From Oculatella sp. LEGE 06141 (GTDB taxonomy: Bacteria; Cyanobacteriota; Cyanobacteriia; Elainellales; Elainellaceae), in NCBI RefSeq assembly GCF_015207605.1, contig NZ_JADEWO010000029.1, positions 1-64,000 on the forward strand: DNA of 64,000 bases, written 5' to 3'. Shown piece by piece: positions 1-9,315 of this stretch (positions are counted from its first letter, which is position 1; each line of letters opens with the position of its first letter). The notes under the pieces were generated by a model, which saw nothing but the letters and a program-made list of their open reading frames with translations, was not told where the DNA came from and ran no database searches. A program made the translations under genes and the position numbers.

Positions 1-4
1 GGGT

Positions 5-23
5 TTGGGGGCAAAGCCCCCAA
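5..23. terminator. Perfect GC-rich hairpin at the window edge
   Basis: Seen directly: an 8-bp perfect stem (TTGGGGGC / GCCCCCAA) closed by an AAA loop. It lacks a clear T-tract, so it may be a terminator of a gene outside the window or just a small palindromic repeat. No gene is supported between this hairpin and position 224. Confidence 0.35.
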
Positions 24-205
24 GTCTTCACCTCCCCACCTTAGATTCAATACACTACCAACCTGCCCACCCGCACCGATCGCAACACAATCAACCTTGC
101 TGAATAGATAGGAACGAATTGCTGATTAGAACACCTGCCTTAAAGCAACCCAATGCCCCAACAAACCTCATACATGTATTCAGCAACGCCAAATGATAAA
201 GCTCT

Positions 206-240
206 ATCACCGTGCCTCTGCTGATCACCGTGCCTCTGCT
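206..240. repeat. 18-bp tandem duplication at the end of the lysozyme-like gene
   Basis: A unit of about 17-18 bp (ATCACCGTGCCTCTGCT) occurs twice back to back, at 206-222 and 224-240. The stop codon of the minus-strand lysozyme-like gene (225-227) lies in the junction, so the last codons of that gene come from the duplicated unit. Confidence 0.8.
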
Positions 241-1514
241 TTGAGAAACAATGCCCTCTCCGCACTTCTGCGCCGCACCAACCCTGCCAACACCCTGCCG
301 CCTGCTTTATTCCAGCGCGGAAACTGATCCGCCGCACCCCGATAATCGCTTCGGTTCAAAAGTCGCAGCAGCGTTGACCCCGCCAAAGCACCCTGCCCAA
401 CATTGTACGTAAACGACACCAACGCCGAAAACTGATTTGAACTGAGCGGTACTTTTACTAACCGCCGCACATGGTTTTCAAACCGTCTCAGGTCTTGCCG
501 CAGCAACGCCTCTCCTTCCGCCCTGGTGATAACCTGCCCAGCCCGGACATCCGCTCCAGTATGCCCGTAACCAATCGTCCAAACGCCGACCGGATCTCGG
601 TAAGCCTGCGATCGAAACCCCTCAAAATTCTTAACCAGGTTCAACCCCTCCTGATTAATTTGCCCCGTTCCTCCCGCTGGATTCGCCGGAATATTTGGTG
701 GAGTGGGTGGCTGCGGTTGACCGGGAATAGGAGCGGTGACATTATCGGCGCGAAACGTCTCCTGCCATGTCTTTGGCCCTACAATACCGTCTGCAACCAA
801 TCCCTTTTCTTGTTGAAACTGACGCGTCACCCGTGCGCTTTGCGAGCCATAGAAACCATCCACATCAATCGTCCAACCCCGATCCTTCATTCGCTGTTGC
901 CATTGCTGCACATTCACATCATATTTCAACGGCTTTCCTGGCTCATACTTCAGCAAATAGCCAGGATAGGCCACTTCTGATGCCGTTAACGCACTGGTTC
1001 TTGGCATTGGTGATTCAGCCACCGGAGCAAACAGATCTTCAGCACTGTTGGGCTTGGCGTGCTTCTCTGATGGGGCGATCGCCAGAGCCGAATCCGATTC
1101 CAACATATCCCCCACTCCTAACGTTGCCGTATCCTCAGGCATCCCCGTCAAAACATCTACCTTCCTGCCAGTGAGGGATGTATGGACAGGAGCCGGACTG
1201 CCAGCCAAACTGGGGCTTTCAGCCGAGTTGCCGGAACGTGTAAGTGAGGTGTTGTTGCGATCGCCAGTAAACCGTTCCAAATGCATGGATTTAAATACAC
1301 CAGCCACACCAGGTTCTACCTGACGCACCGATGAGGATAACTCAATTTCTGGTGTAAAGCTGTTCTGGCTGGCGATCGACCCATCTGCTCGGATTGCAGC
1401 TACAAGATCTGTCTTGGTGTAACCAGCCGTTGCATTGTTCAAAAACGAGGTAACTGAAAAGATAGATTGTAATGCCGTTGATTCATTAGACGAGAGAGTT
1501 CCAAACGTCTCCAT
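225..1514 (-). CDS. Peptidoglycan-binding GH24 (phage-type) lysozyme-like protein
   Basis: Predicted to cleave the glycan strands of peptidoglycan. The product is 429 aa when started at the ATG at 1514, which has a purine-rich AAGAG upstream; a longer TTG-started frame to 1646 is open but less likely. Residues 1-190 are low-complexity and Ser/Thr/Pro-rich, without a recognised fold. About residues 196-250 form a PG_binding_1-type domain (QQWQQRM ... DGFYGSQS ... VADGIVGPKTW). After a Pro-rich linker, about 287-429 is a GH24 domain with the T4-lysozyme triad: E298 (NFEGF), D307 (YRDP) and T313 (WTIGYGHT), in the T4 spacing of 9 and 6 residues. No clear signal peptide is seen. No phage genes surround it, so it is probably a chromosomal autolysin or a domesticated endolysin. 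The catalytic set looks intact. Confidence 0.85.
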   Translation of the reverse strand: METFGTLSSNESTALQSIFSVTSFLNNATAGYTKTDLVAAIRADGSIASQNSFTPEIELSSSVRQVEPGVAGVFKSMHLERFTGDRNNTSLTRSGNSAESPSLAGSPAPVHTSLTGRKVDVLTGMPEDTATLGVGDMLESDSALAIAPSEKHAKPNSAEDLFAPVAESPMPRTSALTASEVAYPGYLLKYEPGKPLKYDVNVQQWQQRMKDRGWTIDVDGFYGSQSARVTRQFQQEKGLVADGIVGPKTWQETFRADNVTAPIPGQPQPPTPPNIPANPAGGTGQINQEGLNLVKNFEGFRSQAYRDPVGVWTIGYGHTGADVRAGQVITRAEGEALLRQDLRRFENHVRRLVKVPLSSNQFSALVSFTYNVGQGALAGSTLLRLLNRSDYRGAADQFPRWNKAGGRVLAGLVRRRSAERALFLKAEAR

Positions 1515-1699
1515 ACTCAATTCTCTTGGATGCGGTAAGTCAAGGTATACAGCTTGAAGCAAAGGAGTGCCTTTCAGCCAGATAAGTTGTAGACGTGACC
1601 CAGCGACGACCGTTCCCAGAGGGATAGATAGAAGCGCATCTACCAACTAACTGGCTGCTACTGCCCGACATCATTTCAGTTGAGTCTGTATCCGGTGAT

Positions 1700-2467
1700 T
1701 TATCTGGAGGTGGGCACAGTGCCAAACAAGAGCAATGACAATAAGAAATCGCAGCCGAACAAGCAAATCCAACCAACGACCACCGCAGCGGTTGCTGACT
1801 GCCCCACCTCCCTGGCTCCACCAATGGTCGTTAAGCCACAGCTACACCCTATTACCGACAAAATTGCTCCAAAAATACAGGACTTGACTGTAACTGCAAT
1901 GAGATCGTCGATCGTGAGGAAATTACGAACTGACAACAAAAACACGGCAGGCGGTTGACCATACAACAACGCCGCCGCAACGATGCCACCCATAATTCCT
2001 ACAACCATGGCAACGATCGCCACAACAGGCAGCATGAGACAGCAGGCCACAATTCGCGGTGTGATCAGGTAGTCGATTGGATCGGTTCTCAGCATTCTGA
2101 GCGCATCAATTTGTTCACTGATTTTCATCGCTCCAATTTCCGCCGCAAATGCTGAACCGACCTGTCCAGTCATGACGCTGGCCGTTAATACAGGGGACAA
2201 CTCCCGGCAAAAGGCAAGGGCAAAGGCTCCACCAACGCCCGCGATCGCTCCAAAGCGGGAGAGTTCGCGAGCCGTTTGTACCGTGAAGATCATTCCTGCA
2301 AAGCCATTGACCAACAAGACGGCATAGAGTGAAGCTGGCCCAACGGTGTAGAGGTGAACAAGCAAATTACGCCAATGGAGCCGTCCCTGTAGCAACCGAA
2401 ACAGGACTTGCCCTGCGAGCAGACAGGTCAGCAATGTTCGTATTAGCGGGCGACTGCCAAACAGCAA
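1700..2467 (-). CDS. MlaE/YrbE-family lipid ABC transporter permease
   Basis: Integral membrane permease of the MlaE family, which works with an MlaF-type ATPase and an MCE-domain protein to move lipids between envelope membranes. The 255-aa product has the family pattern: an N-terminal amphipathic stretch (LLAGQVLFRLLQGR), a first membrane segment with FAGMIFTVQTARE, the conserved ELSPVLTASVMTGQVGSAFAAEIGAMKISEQIDALR block, and several C-terminal hydrophobic helices. The given start (2467) is TTG with no good SD. A strong GGGAGGTG sits at about 2529-2536, and the frame stays open upstream to 2536 without ATG, GTG or TTG, so translation may begin about 17-20 codons earlier at a CTG (2515-2518). 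Partner genes (ATPase, MCE protein) are not adjacent, which is common in cyanobacteria. Confidence 0.85.
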   Translation of the reverse strand: MLFGSRPLIRTLLTCLLAGQVLFRLLQGRLHWRNLLVHLYTVGPASLYAVLLVNGFAGMIFTVQTARELSRFGAIAGVGGAFALAFCRELSPVLTASVMTGQVGSAFAAEIGAMKISEQIDALRMLRTDPIDYLITPRIVACCLMLPVVAIVAMVVGIMGGIVAAALLYGQPPAVFLLSVRNFLTIDDLIAVTVKSCIFGAILSVIGCSCGLTTIGGAREVGQSATAAVVVGWICLFGCDFLLSLLLFGTVPTSR

Positions 2468-2695
2468 GCGAATCTGTTTGATGGTCAGTTTTTTGAACGA
2501 ATGGAGTGTATGCAGCAGTGGATTGCTTTCACCTCCCTATTCCAGAGCATTGCTAACTTAACATCTTGCTGGAGAATTAAATATCGCACCCACTGCAAAA
2601 GAACCTGATCAGGTTTCTACAAATACGGAGAGAACCGAGTACCAGATGCATAAATGGCCGATTTTGTTCCATTTAGGCGATCGCCCATCTATTCC

Positions 2696-3349
2696 CTAAG
2701 AGGCGAAGGATTGCAACCGCTGGTCAAGCTTGGAGGCCAGGGATTGTAGCGAAGTTAAGGGAGTAGCGCGATCTGGATGAATCACAAATACGGTGTTCAA
2801 TGTAGCGTCTCTGCGAAAAATGGCAATATCTGTCTTGCCCAAATCGGCAACGGTTCCTCGGAACCCGATCGCGATATTGCCCACCCCCGACAAATCCAAA
2901 AATTGTAGGTCTTCTGGTTTTTCTTGCCCTAACACCTGGGTTAATGCCTCCGGATTGCTTAACATAGCATCCAGAAACGCGATACCCAGTGGCGAACCGG
3001 GCTGATTGTTTTCCACAATGTGATCAATTGGTACGGACGAGACACACACAATCTCTGCGATCGCGGCTTCTGAAACAAACGCGTTTCCAGGTTGCTCTGA
3101 AGGATTGCAGTTGCCAACGGCCGCACCTGAATACACCGCAAATCCGGGTGGCAAATCGTCTAGCGTCAGCAGGTTTGTGGGCAGGTTTGCTCCTAATGCG
3201 GGTTGGGGAACAGTTGAAAACGACAGAAAAATACTCACCATCACCAATAAAGCGACGACTAAGCTGTTTAGTCTATTGCGACTTCTGTTGCAACTTAGTC
3301 TATTGCCATGCTGCGATCGTCCTGGCTCTGGTTGGATCATTTCAGCCAT
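2696..3349 (-). CDS. Secreted hypothetical protein
   Basis: I do not recognise the family. The start at 3349 (MAEMIQPEP) is preferred over the longer open frame to 3454 because AAGGAAG stands at SD distance. The 217-aa product has a basic N-terminus with NxLxCNRSRNR-type residues, then a hydrophobic signal segment (LVVALLVMVSIFLSF) ending in PALGA, a plausible signal peptidase I site. The mature part begins with LPTNLLTLDDLPPGF and has two to three Cys residues that could form a disulfide. It ends in a helical tail. The LDDLPPGF-type opening occurs in secreted cyanobacterial proteins of unknown role. It stands alone between MlaE and an MFS gene on the same strand. Confidence 0.65.
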   Translation of the reverse strand: MAEMIQPEPGRSQHGNRLSCNRSRNRLNSLVVALLVMVSIFLSFSTVPQPALGANLPTNLLTLDDLPPGFAVYSGAAVGNCNPSEQPGNAFVSEAAIAEIVCVSSVPIDHIVENNQPGSPLGIAFLDAMLSNPEALTQVLGQEKPEDLQFLDLSGVGNIAIGFRGTVADLGKTDIAIFRRDATLNTVFVIHPDRATPLTSLQSLASKLDQRLQSFAS

Positions 3350-3526
3350 TTGCTTCCTTGCTACCCATCCGTTCTCGTCCACAATTGACATTGCTAGTTC
3401 CCGCTTAAACGCTGCTGCTCCGCTTGCTCTACCGTAGACCATTTTAGCGTTCACAGGTTTAAGCTCTGCTGTTATCTCGGCGTTGCTGAATCATAGTATG
3501 AATTTGCCCCCCATCAGGGCAGCACG

Positions 3527-4822
3527 TTAGCGCTTCTGATAATTGGCTGACAGTTTTTGATACGAACGCGATCGCATTGCCATAACCGTCACGATCAGCC
3601 CAATCAGCCCGGTTACTGTAAATAAAAGCGCAATCCCTCGATCGGTTCCAGTTCCAAACCAGCTACCGAGGAGATCTACACCAACCCCGGTTGTCATAAA
3701 GGGGATGAATATAAATTGCGCGATCGGCCCAATCATAAAAGCCGTGAGAGGGGCGGCAGATTGCTCAATGCTTTGGGCAAACCCGAATACTCGCCCCTGG
3801 CGCTCAGGTGGTATTACCGTTTGAATGATGGTTTGCTCTGCCGCTTCAACCACCGGAATTAAGCACAGGTAAATAAATAAGCCGATCGCCAGCAAGAGGA
3901 TATAGGGCTGAATCGTAAAGAAAATGGAAACAATCCACATGACAATATTGGACAGAAATAGCGTTCGCAGTGGGCTTTTTCCCAATCCTATTCGGGCGAC
4001 CGCTAACCCACCGACAATGAATCCTAAACTTAAAAACCCCCACAAAATGCCCCATGCTTGCACCGATACGAGCGACAAACCATAGGCATCCATCAGGGAA
4101 ATAAATACGCCACCCAGGAAATTGTTGAAACTGTTGAAAAAGATGAGCGCAAACAGTCCAGGGATAAGACGGATCACTCGAATTGTGCCGCGAATATCAA
4201 TGGAGTGAGGTTGAGCGTCAGTGTGAAGGATTCGCGTTTCGGGAATGGACAGCGTCCATAGATGAAGCATGGCCAGAAGGGTTATGCCAATTGCGAAAAC
4301 AAGCATCCAAAACATGCCAAGAAAGCCGATGACCAATCCGCTAAAGATAGACGCAACCAGGAATGCTACACCATTCACTGTGCCAACCAAACCGTTTGCC
4401 TTATCCCTTTGATGCTCAGGAATTAAGATCGTTACCAGCGTTGGAAGTGCGATCGTTCGTAGATTTCCAGCGATCGCCCCTATCAGTGCCAGGATGATGA
4501 ATATCCAGAGAACAATACTGCCAGGATCAGTAAAGACAGAAGAAGGCACCGACACAAAAATAAGATAGGCAAGCAGATATAAAATCAGAGAACCAATGCT
4601 GGAAAGCATCATGGCTGTTTTCTTTTTATACCGATCCACCAGAGAACCGAGAAAAAAACCGGAGATAGCGACAGTCGCCAGATACACCCCCGCCATCACT
4701 GATGTTGCCAGCACTGACTGGGTTTGCAGATACACCCAAAACGTGACCGCAAACCAAACAAAGGTATTGGTTAATGATGCCACTAGCGAGTTCACTAAAA
4801 TAGCGTAGAAACGGTTCGTCAT
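3527..4822 (-). CDS. MFS transporter (MFS_3 / EntS-like group)
   Basis: Major facilitator superfamily carrier, 431 aa, with about 12 hydrophobic segments. It carries the loop 2-3 signature variant GSLVDRYKKK and a matching charged loop after the seventh segment (ARIGLGKSPLR). The start at 4822 has GAGGAT at SD distance. The overall pattern (N-terminal FVWFAVTFWVYLQTQSVLATSVMAG, PERQGRVFGF in the C-terminal half) is that of the MFS_3 group, which contains the enterobactin exporter EntS and macrolide pumps. Substrate unknown. It is transcribed away from the disulfide oxidoreductase gene, with 315 bp between them. Confidence 0.8.
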   Translation of the reverse strand: MTNRFYAILVNSLVASLTNTFVWFAVTFWVYLQTQSVLATSVMAGVYLATVAISGFFLGSLVDRYKKKTAMMLSSIGSLILYLLAYLIFVSVPSSVFTDPGSIVLWIFIILALIGAIAGNLRTIALPTLVTILIPEHQRDKANGLVGTVNGVAFLVASIFSGLVIGFLGMFWMLVFAIGITLLAMLHLWTLSIPETRILHTDAQPHSIDIRGTIRVIRLIPGLFALIFFNSFNNFLGGVFISLMDAYGLSLVSVQAWGILWGFLSLGFIVGGLAVARIGLGKSPLRTLFLSNIVMWIVSIFFTIQPYILLLAIGLFIYLCLIPVVEAAEQTIIQTVIPPERQGRVFGFAQSIEQSAAPLTAFMIGPIAQFIFIPFMTTGVGVDLLGSWFGTGTDRGIALLFTVTGLIGLIVTVMAMRSRSYQKLSANYQKR

Positions 4823-5025
4823 GCGTTCTATCCTCTGCGTGGGGATGGGGGGTATGAATTCTATTCACTGAGAGTCGGCTGCCGCATTACGTAGAGCGGG
4901 GAGCCAGTTGGCTGTTCATAGGACATGACAGAAAACCCTTGAGTAGTAGCAGGTGAAACAGTGCAGGTAAGCCCGACCAACTTGCAGTGTAATACAAATA
5001 ATACAATTGTAGTTTATTTAGATCC

Positions 5026-5050
5026 TTGACTCAACCGTTAGTAAAGTTGA
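5026..5050 (+). promoter_or_regulatory. Candidate promoter with spacer dyad (MerR-like layout)
   Basis: In the 315-bp divergent gap before the disulfide oxidoreductase there is a -35-like TTGACT at 5026-5031. It overlaps a dyad TCAAC (5031-5035) / GTTGA (5046-5050), with a weak GATTCT -10 about 20 bp downstream. MerR-family operators sit in such over-long spacers. No merR gene is present here, so this is a weak inference. Nothing else recognisable lies in 4823-5137. Confidence 0.25.
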
Positions 5051-5137
5051 CGACGATTCTCTAGACTGAAGACGGGTGCGCTAATGGCTCAAGCTGTCAT
5101 GGTGGCCGCCTGATTCAACGTGCTAAAGGAGTCTCTG

Positions 5138-6682
5138 ATGACAAATATTGACACCCGTTCCGTAACGGTTCAACCGATGGATCAGTATAACCAAACGCTG
5201 GTTGCGAACCTTCATCCCTCGAACTGGGTAAACCCAAAACCAGCTTCCCGTTATAATCTGGTTGTCATTGGAGCCGGTACCGCTGGGTTGGTCACAGCCG
5301 CAGGAGCGGCTCTGGTCGGAGCTAAGGTGGCTCTAATTGAAAAACATTTAATGGGTGGAGACTGTACCAACACAGGCTGTGTTCCCTCCAAAACCTTGAT
5401 CCGGTCTGCACGAGCCGTAGCTGATGTGCATCAGGCTCATCGCTTTGGTGTCTCTGTTCCCGATGGAACTCACGTTGATTTTGCCGCAGTGATGGAACGG
5501 TTGCGCCAGGTACGAGCGACCATCAGCAAAAATGACTCCGTTCAACGATTTTGCGAGATGGGTGTTGATGTATTTTTAGGGCAGGCTCATTTTTCCGGTT
5601 CAGATACGGTGGAGGTGGCTGGACAATCCTTGCGGTTTAAGAAAGCGGTGATTGCCACTGGGTCACGCGCGGCTCAGCTACCGATTGAGGGGTTGGCCGA
5701 ATCGGGATACCTCACTAATGAAACGGTTTTTTCGTTGACCGAGTGTCCTAAACGCCTGAGTATTATTGGCGGTGGCTACATTGGATGTGAATTGGCGCAA
5801 ACCTTCCGTCGGTTAGGTGCAGAGGTGATCCTGCTGCAAAAAGGATCTCGGTTGCTTGCCAGTGCCGATGCCGATGCGGCTCAAATCATTCAGCGGCAGT
5901 TTGAGCAGGAGGATATTCAGGTGGTGTTAGATGCCAAAACTACGCGCATCGAACGCCATGGAGCCGAAAAGAGAATCTACTACCAGCGCAATGGTCATGA
6001 AGAAACCATTGTTGTGGATGAACTGTTGGTTGCCGCTGGGCGATCGCCCAACATAGACGGGTTAAATCTGGAGGCCGTAGGAGTCAACACCGATTCAAAG
6101 AAGGGCGTTCTGGTCAATGAGTTTCTGCAAACCTCGAATCCGCGTATTTATGCCGTTGGGGATGTGTGTATGTCGCAGAAATTTACCCATGCAGCAGACG
6201 CAGCGGCTCGACGAGTAGTTCGCAATGCGCTGTTTTCACCCCTGGGAATTGGGCGACAAAAGCTCAGCCAGCTTGTGATACCCTGGTGCGCCTACACCGA
6301 TCCAGAAATTGCCCATGTGGGTTTAAGCGATCGCGCCATTCAACAACAGGCCGATCAAGTTGAAACGCTGTTTGTTTCTCTGGATGATGTCGATCGGGCG
6401 ATCGCTGACGGAGAAATTCACGGGTTTGCCAAAATTCACCTCAAAAAAGGGAGTGACAAAATCCTGGGAGCAACGGTGGTTGCTCGTCATGCTGGCGAAA
6501 TGATTAATGAAATTACGCTGGCGATGACCAGAAATTTGGGACTGGGAGCGGTCGCCAACACGATCCATCCCTATCCCACCCAGGCTGAAGTGATTCGCAA
6601 GGCAGCAGACGAGTACAGCTTCAGTCAATTTACGCCGTTCATTAAAAAACTATTTTCAACCTGGCTACAGTGGCAGCGATAA
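5138..6682 (+). CDS. MerA-like FAD/NAD(P)-dependent disulfide oxidoreductase
   Basis: Flavoprotein of the pyridine nucleotide-disulfide oxidoreductase class I family, 514 aa. The ATG at 5138 follows AAGGAG at ideal spacing, so the GTG at 5120 is not used. Visible motifs: FAD-binding VVIGAGTAGLV near residue 44, redox-active GGDCTNTGCVPSK with Cys76 and Cys81, NAD(P)-binding IIGGGYIGCELA near 210, a second FAD motif IYAVGDVC near 340, and a C-terminal dimerisation domain with active-site HPYPTQAE. It has no N-terminal heavy-metal HMA domain and no C-terminal vicinal Cys pair, which true mercuric reductases use to take up Hg(II). Automatic annotation would say mercuric reductase, but a generic disulfide or quinone reductase role is more careful. 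No other mer genes are nearby. Confidence 0.85.
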   Translation: MTNIDTRSVTVQPMDQYNQTLVANLHPSNWVNPKPASRYNLVVIGAGTAGLVTAAGAALVGAKVALIEKHLMGGDCTNTGCVPSKTLIRSARAVADVHQAHRFGVSVPDGTHVDFAAVMERLRQVRATISKNDSVQRFCEMGVDVFLGQAHFSGSDTVEVAGQSLRFKKAVIATGSRAAQLPIEGLAESGYLTNETVFSLTECPKRLSIIGGGYIGCELAQTFRRLGAEVILLQKGSRLLASADADAAQIIQRQFEQEDIQVVLDAKTTRIERHGAEKRIYYQRNGHEETIVVDELLVAAGRSPNIDGLNLEAVGVNTDSKKGVLVNEFLQTSNPRIYAVGDVCMSQKFTHAADAAARRVVRNALFSPLGIGRQKLSQLVIPWCAYTDPEIAHVGLSDRAIQQQADQVETLFVSLDDVDRAIADGEIHGFAKIHLKKGSDKILGATVVARHAGEMINEITLAMTRNLGLGAVANTIHPYPTQAEVIRKAADEYSFSQFTPFIKKLFSTWLQWQR

Positions 6683-6742
6683 TCTGTTGTTACACCGGGT
6701 TAACTGACACGCACCCATTTGTCGCCTTAACCAACCGTCTAT

Positions 6743-8962
6743 TTATGTGTATTGGTGAACGGTTTGCCGAAGCGGGATTTGAATAATGAATTCGGTTCCT
6801 GCACCGGGAGTTGAGAAACACTCCAGCTTGCCGTGATGTTTTTCTGTGATAATTTGGTAGCTGATCGGCATTCCCATTCCCGTGCCTTTTCCAAGCGGTT
6901 TTGTGGTAAAGAAAGCATCAAAGATGCGTTTTTGCGTCTCTTTGGACATACCAATTCCGTTATCGGCGATCGCCACTTCTACCCATGAATCGTTGATTAA
7001 CGCTGTCCGAATTGTAATTTTCGGAGCGGGTTGGGGGTGGGATGAAGATTGAGTCGAGTTCAACTCAGCGCCAGGAACTGGAACCTGAGAAGTGCTTTCC
7101 AGTGCATCAAGGGAATTCACCAGGATGTTCATAAAGACCTGGTTGAGCTGTCCGGCATAACATTCTACAAGCGGTAGTGCAGCGTAGTCTTTGATCACCT
7201 CAATTTCTACTTGTTCAGGATTGGCTTTGAGGCGATGTTGCAGAATCAGCAGGGTGCTATCAATGCCTTCATGAATATCGACCGCTTTGAATTCTGCTTC
7301 GTCCATCCGGGAAAAGTTCCGTAGCGACAGAACAATTTGGCGAATCCGCTCTGTTCCCAGTTCCATAGAAGCCAACAACTTTGGTAGATCATCCTGCAAA
7401 AACTCCAGATCGATGTCTTCCACAGCCGTCTGGATTGCAGGAGCCGAGTCAGGGTGGTGCTGTTGATACAACTGCACCAGTTTCAACAAATCGCTAACAT
7501 ACGTCTGCACATGGCTGAGGTTGCCATGAATGAAGTTCACTGGATTATTAATTTCGTGAGCCACACCAGCCACAAGCTGACCCAAACTCGACATTTTTTC
7601 ACTTTGAACCACTTGAGCTTGAGTGCGCTGCAGTTCCTGTAAGGTATTTTTGAGTTCAGCCGTGCGTTCTTCTACCCGATCTTCCAATTCTGCTTTGCTT
7701 TGCGCCAGTGCTGTAAATGATGTTCGCAGTTGTTCTGCCATATGGTTAAAAGACTGAGACAGGGTATTGAGTTCTTGAAGCTGACTCATTTCTACTGTCT
7801 GATCCAAATCACCCGATGCCATTGCTTTACTGGCTCGATTTAAGTGAAGAATCGGGCGGGCAATCCAATGGGAGGTGAATGCACCCATAACTGAAGCTGC
7901 AACCAATGCGCCCAGGCAAAGCACGATCGTGGTGCGTGTGTTTGCATTGATTTGCGTCATGAATGTGTGTTCTGGCAGACTCGTTACTACGAGCCAATCC
8001 AGGCCATACTGATCCTGCCAGGGGTTAACATCAACAAAATGCCGTTCTCCCTGCACCTTGAGCTGAAAGTGGGTCACCTCGGTAATGGACTGAAATCCGT
8101 TGGAGGCTTGAATTTGTTGGGCAATGCTTTGAATGACCGGATTAGCGCTGTCGATCGCCTTTATTCGTTGAGCTTCCTCGTTAACCAGAACAAAGGGCTT
8201 CTCGATGCTGGAGTTAGCAATGAGGGTGCCGTCCCGCTCCACAATAAACACCTGTCCAGATTCGCTGATGGCCAGGTTGCGTAAGAAGTCGCTCAGCTTC
8301 AGCAGATGAATATCTGTGGCGATCATGCCTAGCAAACGATTCTGCGCGTCATAGATAGGACGACTGGCGGAGGCTGTGATGTATGGACCCGTCGGAAAGT
8401 TTGCAGTTACAATCTTTGCCCAAATGGGTTTGCCTGCTGCAATGGGGTCGGTGTACCAGGGTTCGCTGAAGTTATCCCAATCCCAGCGACCATTCACTTG
8501 AGTGCGGTTACCCTGGTCATCAACGGCATAGTTGGTCACGTTGTTGGGCAGGGTTGCAGTCCATTCTTCAACCGTCGTTGTTTTGCCATCATAACGAGCG
8601 GCTCCAAGCCCCTCCCCTGTGACTAAGCCAATGCCGATGAAGGTCAAATCATACGCCTGCATTTGATCCCAAAAATACTCGCCTACTGCTTTGCGATCGC
8701 GCACATCCAGCATTCCTCGACGAATGGCGTTTGCATTGATCTGGTTTAGCGTTTGCGGAATGGAAAGATAAGAACTCAAGTGTTCGTTGACGACATCACC
8801 GGTGCGATCGATCAACTGCTGTGCCAGATCATTGACTGCTTTTTGCCCATTCTTGAAGGACAAATAACCCACCAAACTGACAGCTCCAACGGTTTGGAGA
8901 ACGAAGGGCACAACCAGAACAATTTGTAATGGAAATGCCTTACCTTTACTGAGATGACGCAT
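6743..8962 (-). CDS. Sensor histidine kinase with Cache and HAMP domains
   Basis: Membrane-bound two-component sensor, about 739 aa from the ATG at 8962 (a TTG three codons upstream is also open). Order: transmembrane segment at about 10-33, periplasmic dCache-like sensor at about 40-335 (includes EPWYTDPIAAGKPIWAK and SASRPIYDAQNRLLGM, typical of Cache_1), second membrane segment at about 340-365, HAMP at about 365-420, coiled coil (ELEDRVEERTAEL), HisKA with the phospho-acceptor in VAHEINNPVNF near residue 469, then HATPase_c with N box NQVFMNILVNSLDAL and G1 box DNGIGM plus GKGTGMGM. The kinase core looks complete. No response regulator gene is adjacent, so it is an orphan. The ligand is unknown; Cache domains often bind amino acids or other small organic molecules. 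Confidence 0.9.
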   Translation of the reverse strand: MRHLSKGKAFPLQIVLVVPFVLQTVGAVSLVGYLSFKNGQKAVNDLAQQLIDRTGDVVNEHLSSYLSIPQTLNQINANAIRRGMLDVRDRKAVGEYFWDQMQAYDLTFIGIGLVTGEGLGAARYDGKTTTVEEWTATLPNNVTNYAVDDQGNRTQVNGRWDWDNFSEPWYTDPIAAGKPIWAKIVTANFPTGPYITASASRPIYDAQNRLLGMIATDIHLLKLSDFLRNLAISESGQVFIVERDGTLIANSSIEKPFVLVNEEAQRIKAIDSANPVIQSIAQQIQASNGFQSITEVTHFQLKVQGERHFVDVNPWQDQYGLDWLVVTSLPEHTFMTQINANTRTTIVLCLGALVAASVMGAFTSHWIARPILHLNRASKAMASGDLDQTVEMSQLQELNTLSQSFNHMAEQLRTSFTALAQSKAELEDRVEERTAELKNTLQELQRTQAQVVQSEKMSSLGQLVAGVAHEINNPVNFIHGNLSHVQTYVSDLLKLVQLYQQHHPDSAPAIQTAVEDIDLEFLQDDLPKLLASMELGTERIRQIVLSLRNFSRMDEAEFKAVDIHEGIDSTLLILQHRLKANPEQVEIEVIKDYAALPLVECYAGQLNQVFMNILVNSLDALESTSQVPVPGAELNSTQSSSHPQPAPKITIRTALINDSWVEVAIADNGIGMSKETQKRIFDAFFTTKPLGKGTGMGMPISYQIITEKHHGKLECFSTPGAGTEFIIQIPLRQTVHQYT

Positions 8963-9061
8963 CTTTGTCAAAAGGATGGCAGAACAGGGACAGTTACATC
9001 AGGCCAGGTAGTTGATCGGCTGACAACTTTCAATCGCCCTCTCCTATGTCTGCCTTGCAGA

Positions 9062-9104
9062 GGTTTAAGGAAAGGACGTTAAACGTCAACTTTGATCCTT
9101 AACC
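9062..9104. repeat. Nested inverted repeat upstream of the histidine kinase
   Basis: Outer arms GGTTTAAGGA (9062-9071) and TCCTTAACC (9096-9104) pair almost perfectly. They enclose a second palindrome GACGTT-A-AACGTC (9075-9087). It lies in the 670-bp gap 8963-9632, where I see no coding frame. It could be an RNA structure in the kinase leader or a regulator site. Confidence 0.45.
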
Positions 9105-9315
9105 GCTTCGCTCCTGTGTGGCAGGAGAAGGCGTTAAGGCTTCAATTCGTCAATCAGGCTATGTCAATCAGGCTATATAGATCTAAGGTGCCCATAATGC
9201 CATCGGATTAACAATTAAAGCGGTCTTGCTTGCGCTCCTCCGACAAGCTACAAACGTTCACGGCAACAGGTATTTCTCTTAACCATCACGTCTTAGAGGA
9301 TGTTTGGAAGTAAGG

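Noticed and set aside
471-1323. Three plus-strand open frames over the lysozyme-like gene
   Set aside because: They mirror the reverse strand of a gene with clear domains, have no SD and no recognisable domains.
5138-6682. Annotating the disulfide oxidoreductase as true mercuric reductase (merA)
   Set aside because: The HMA domain and C-terminal Cys pair are missing and no mer operon is present.
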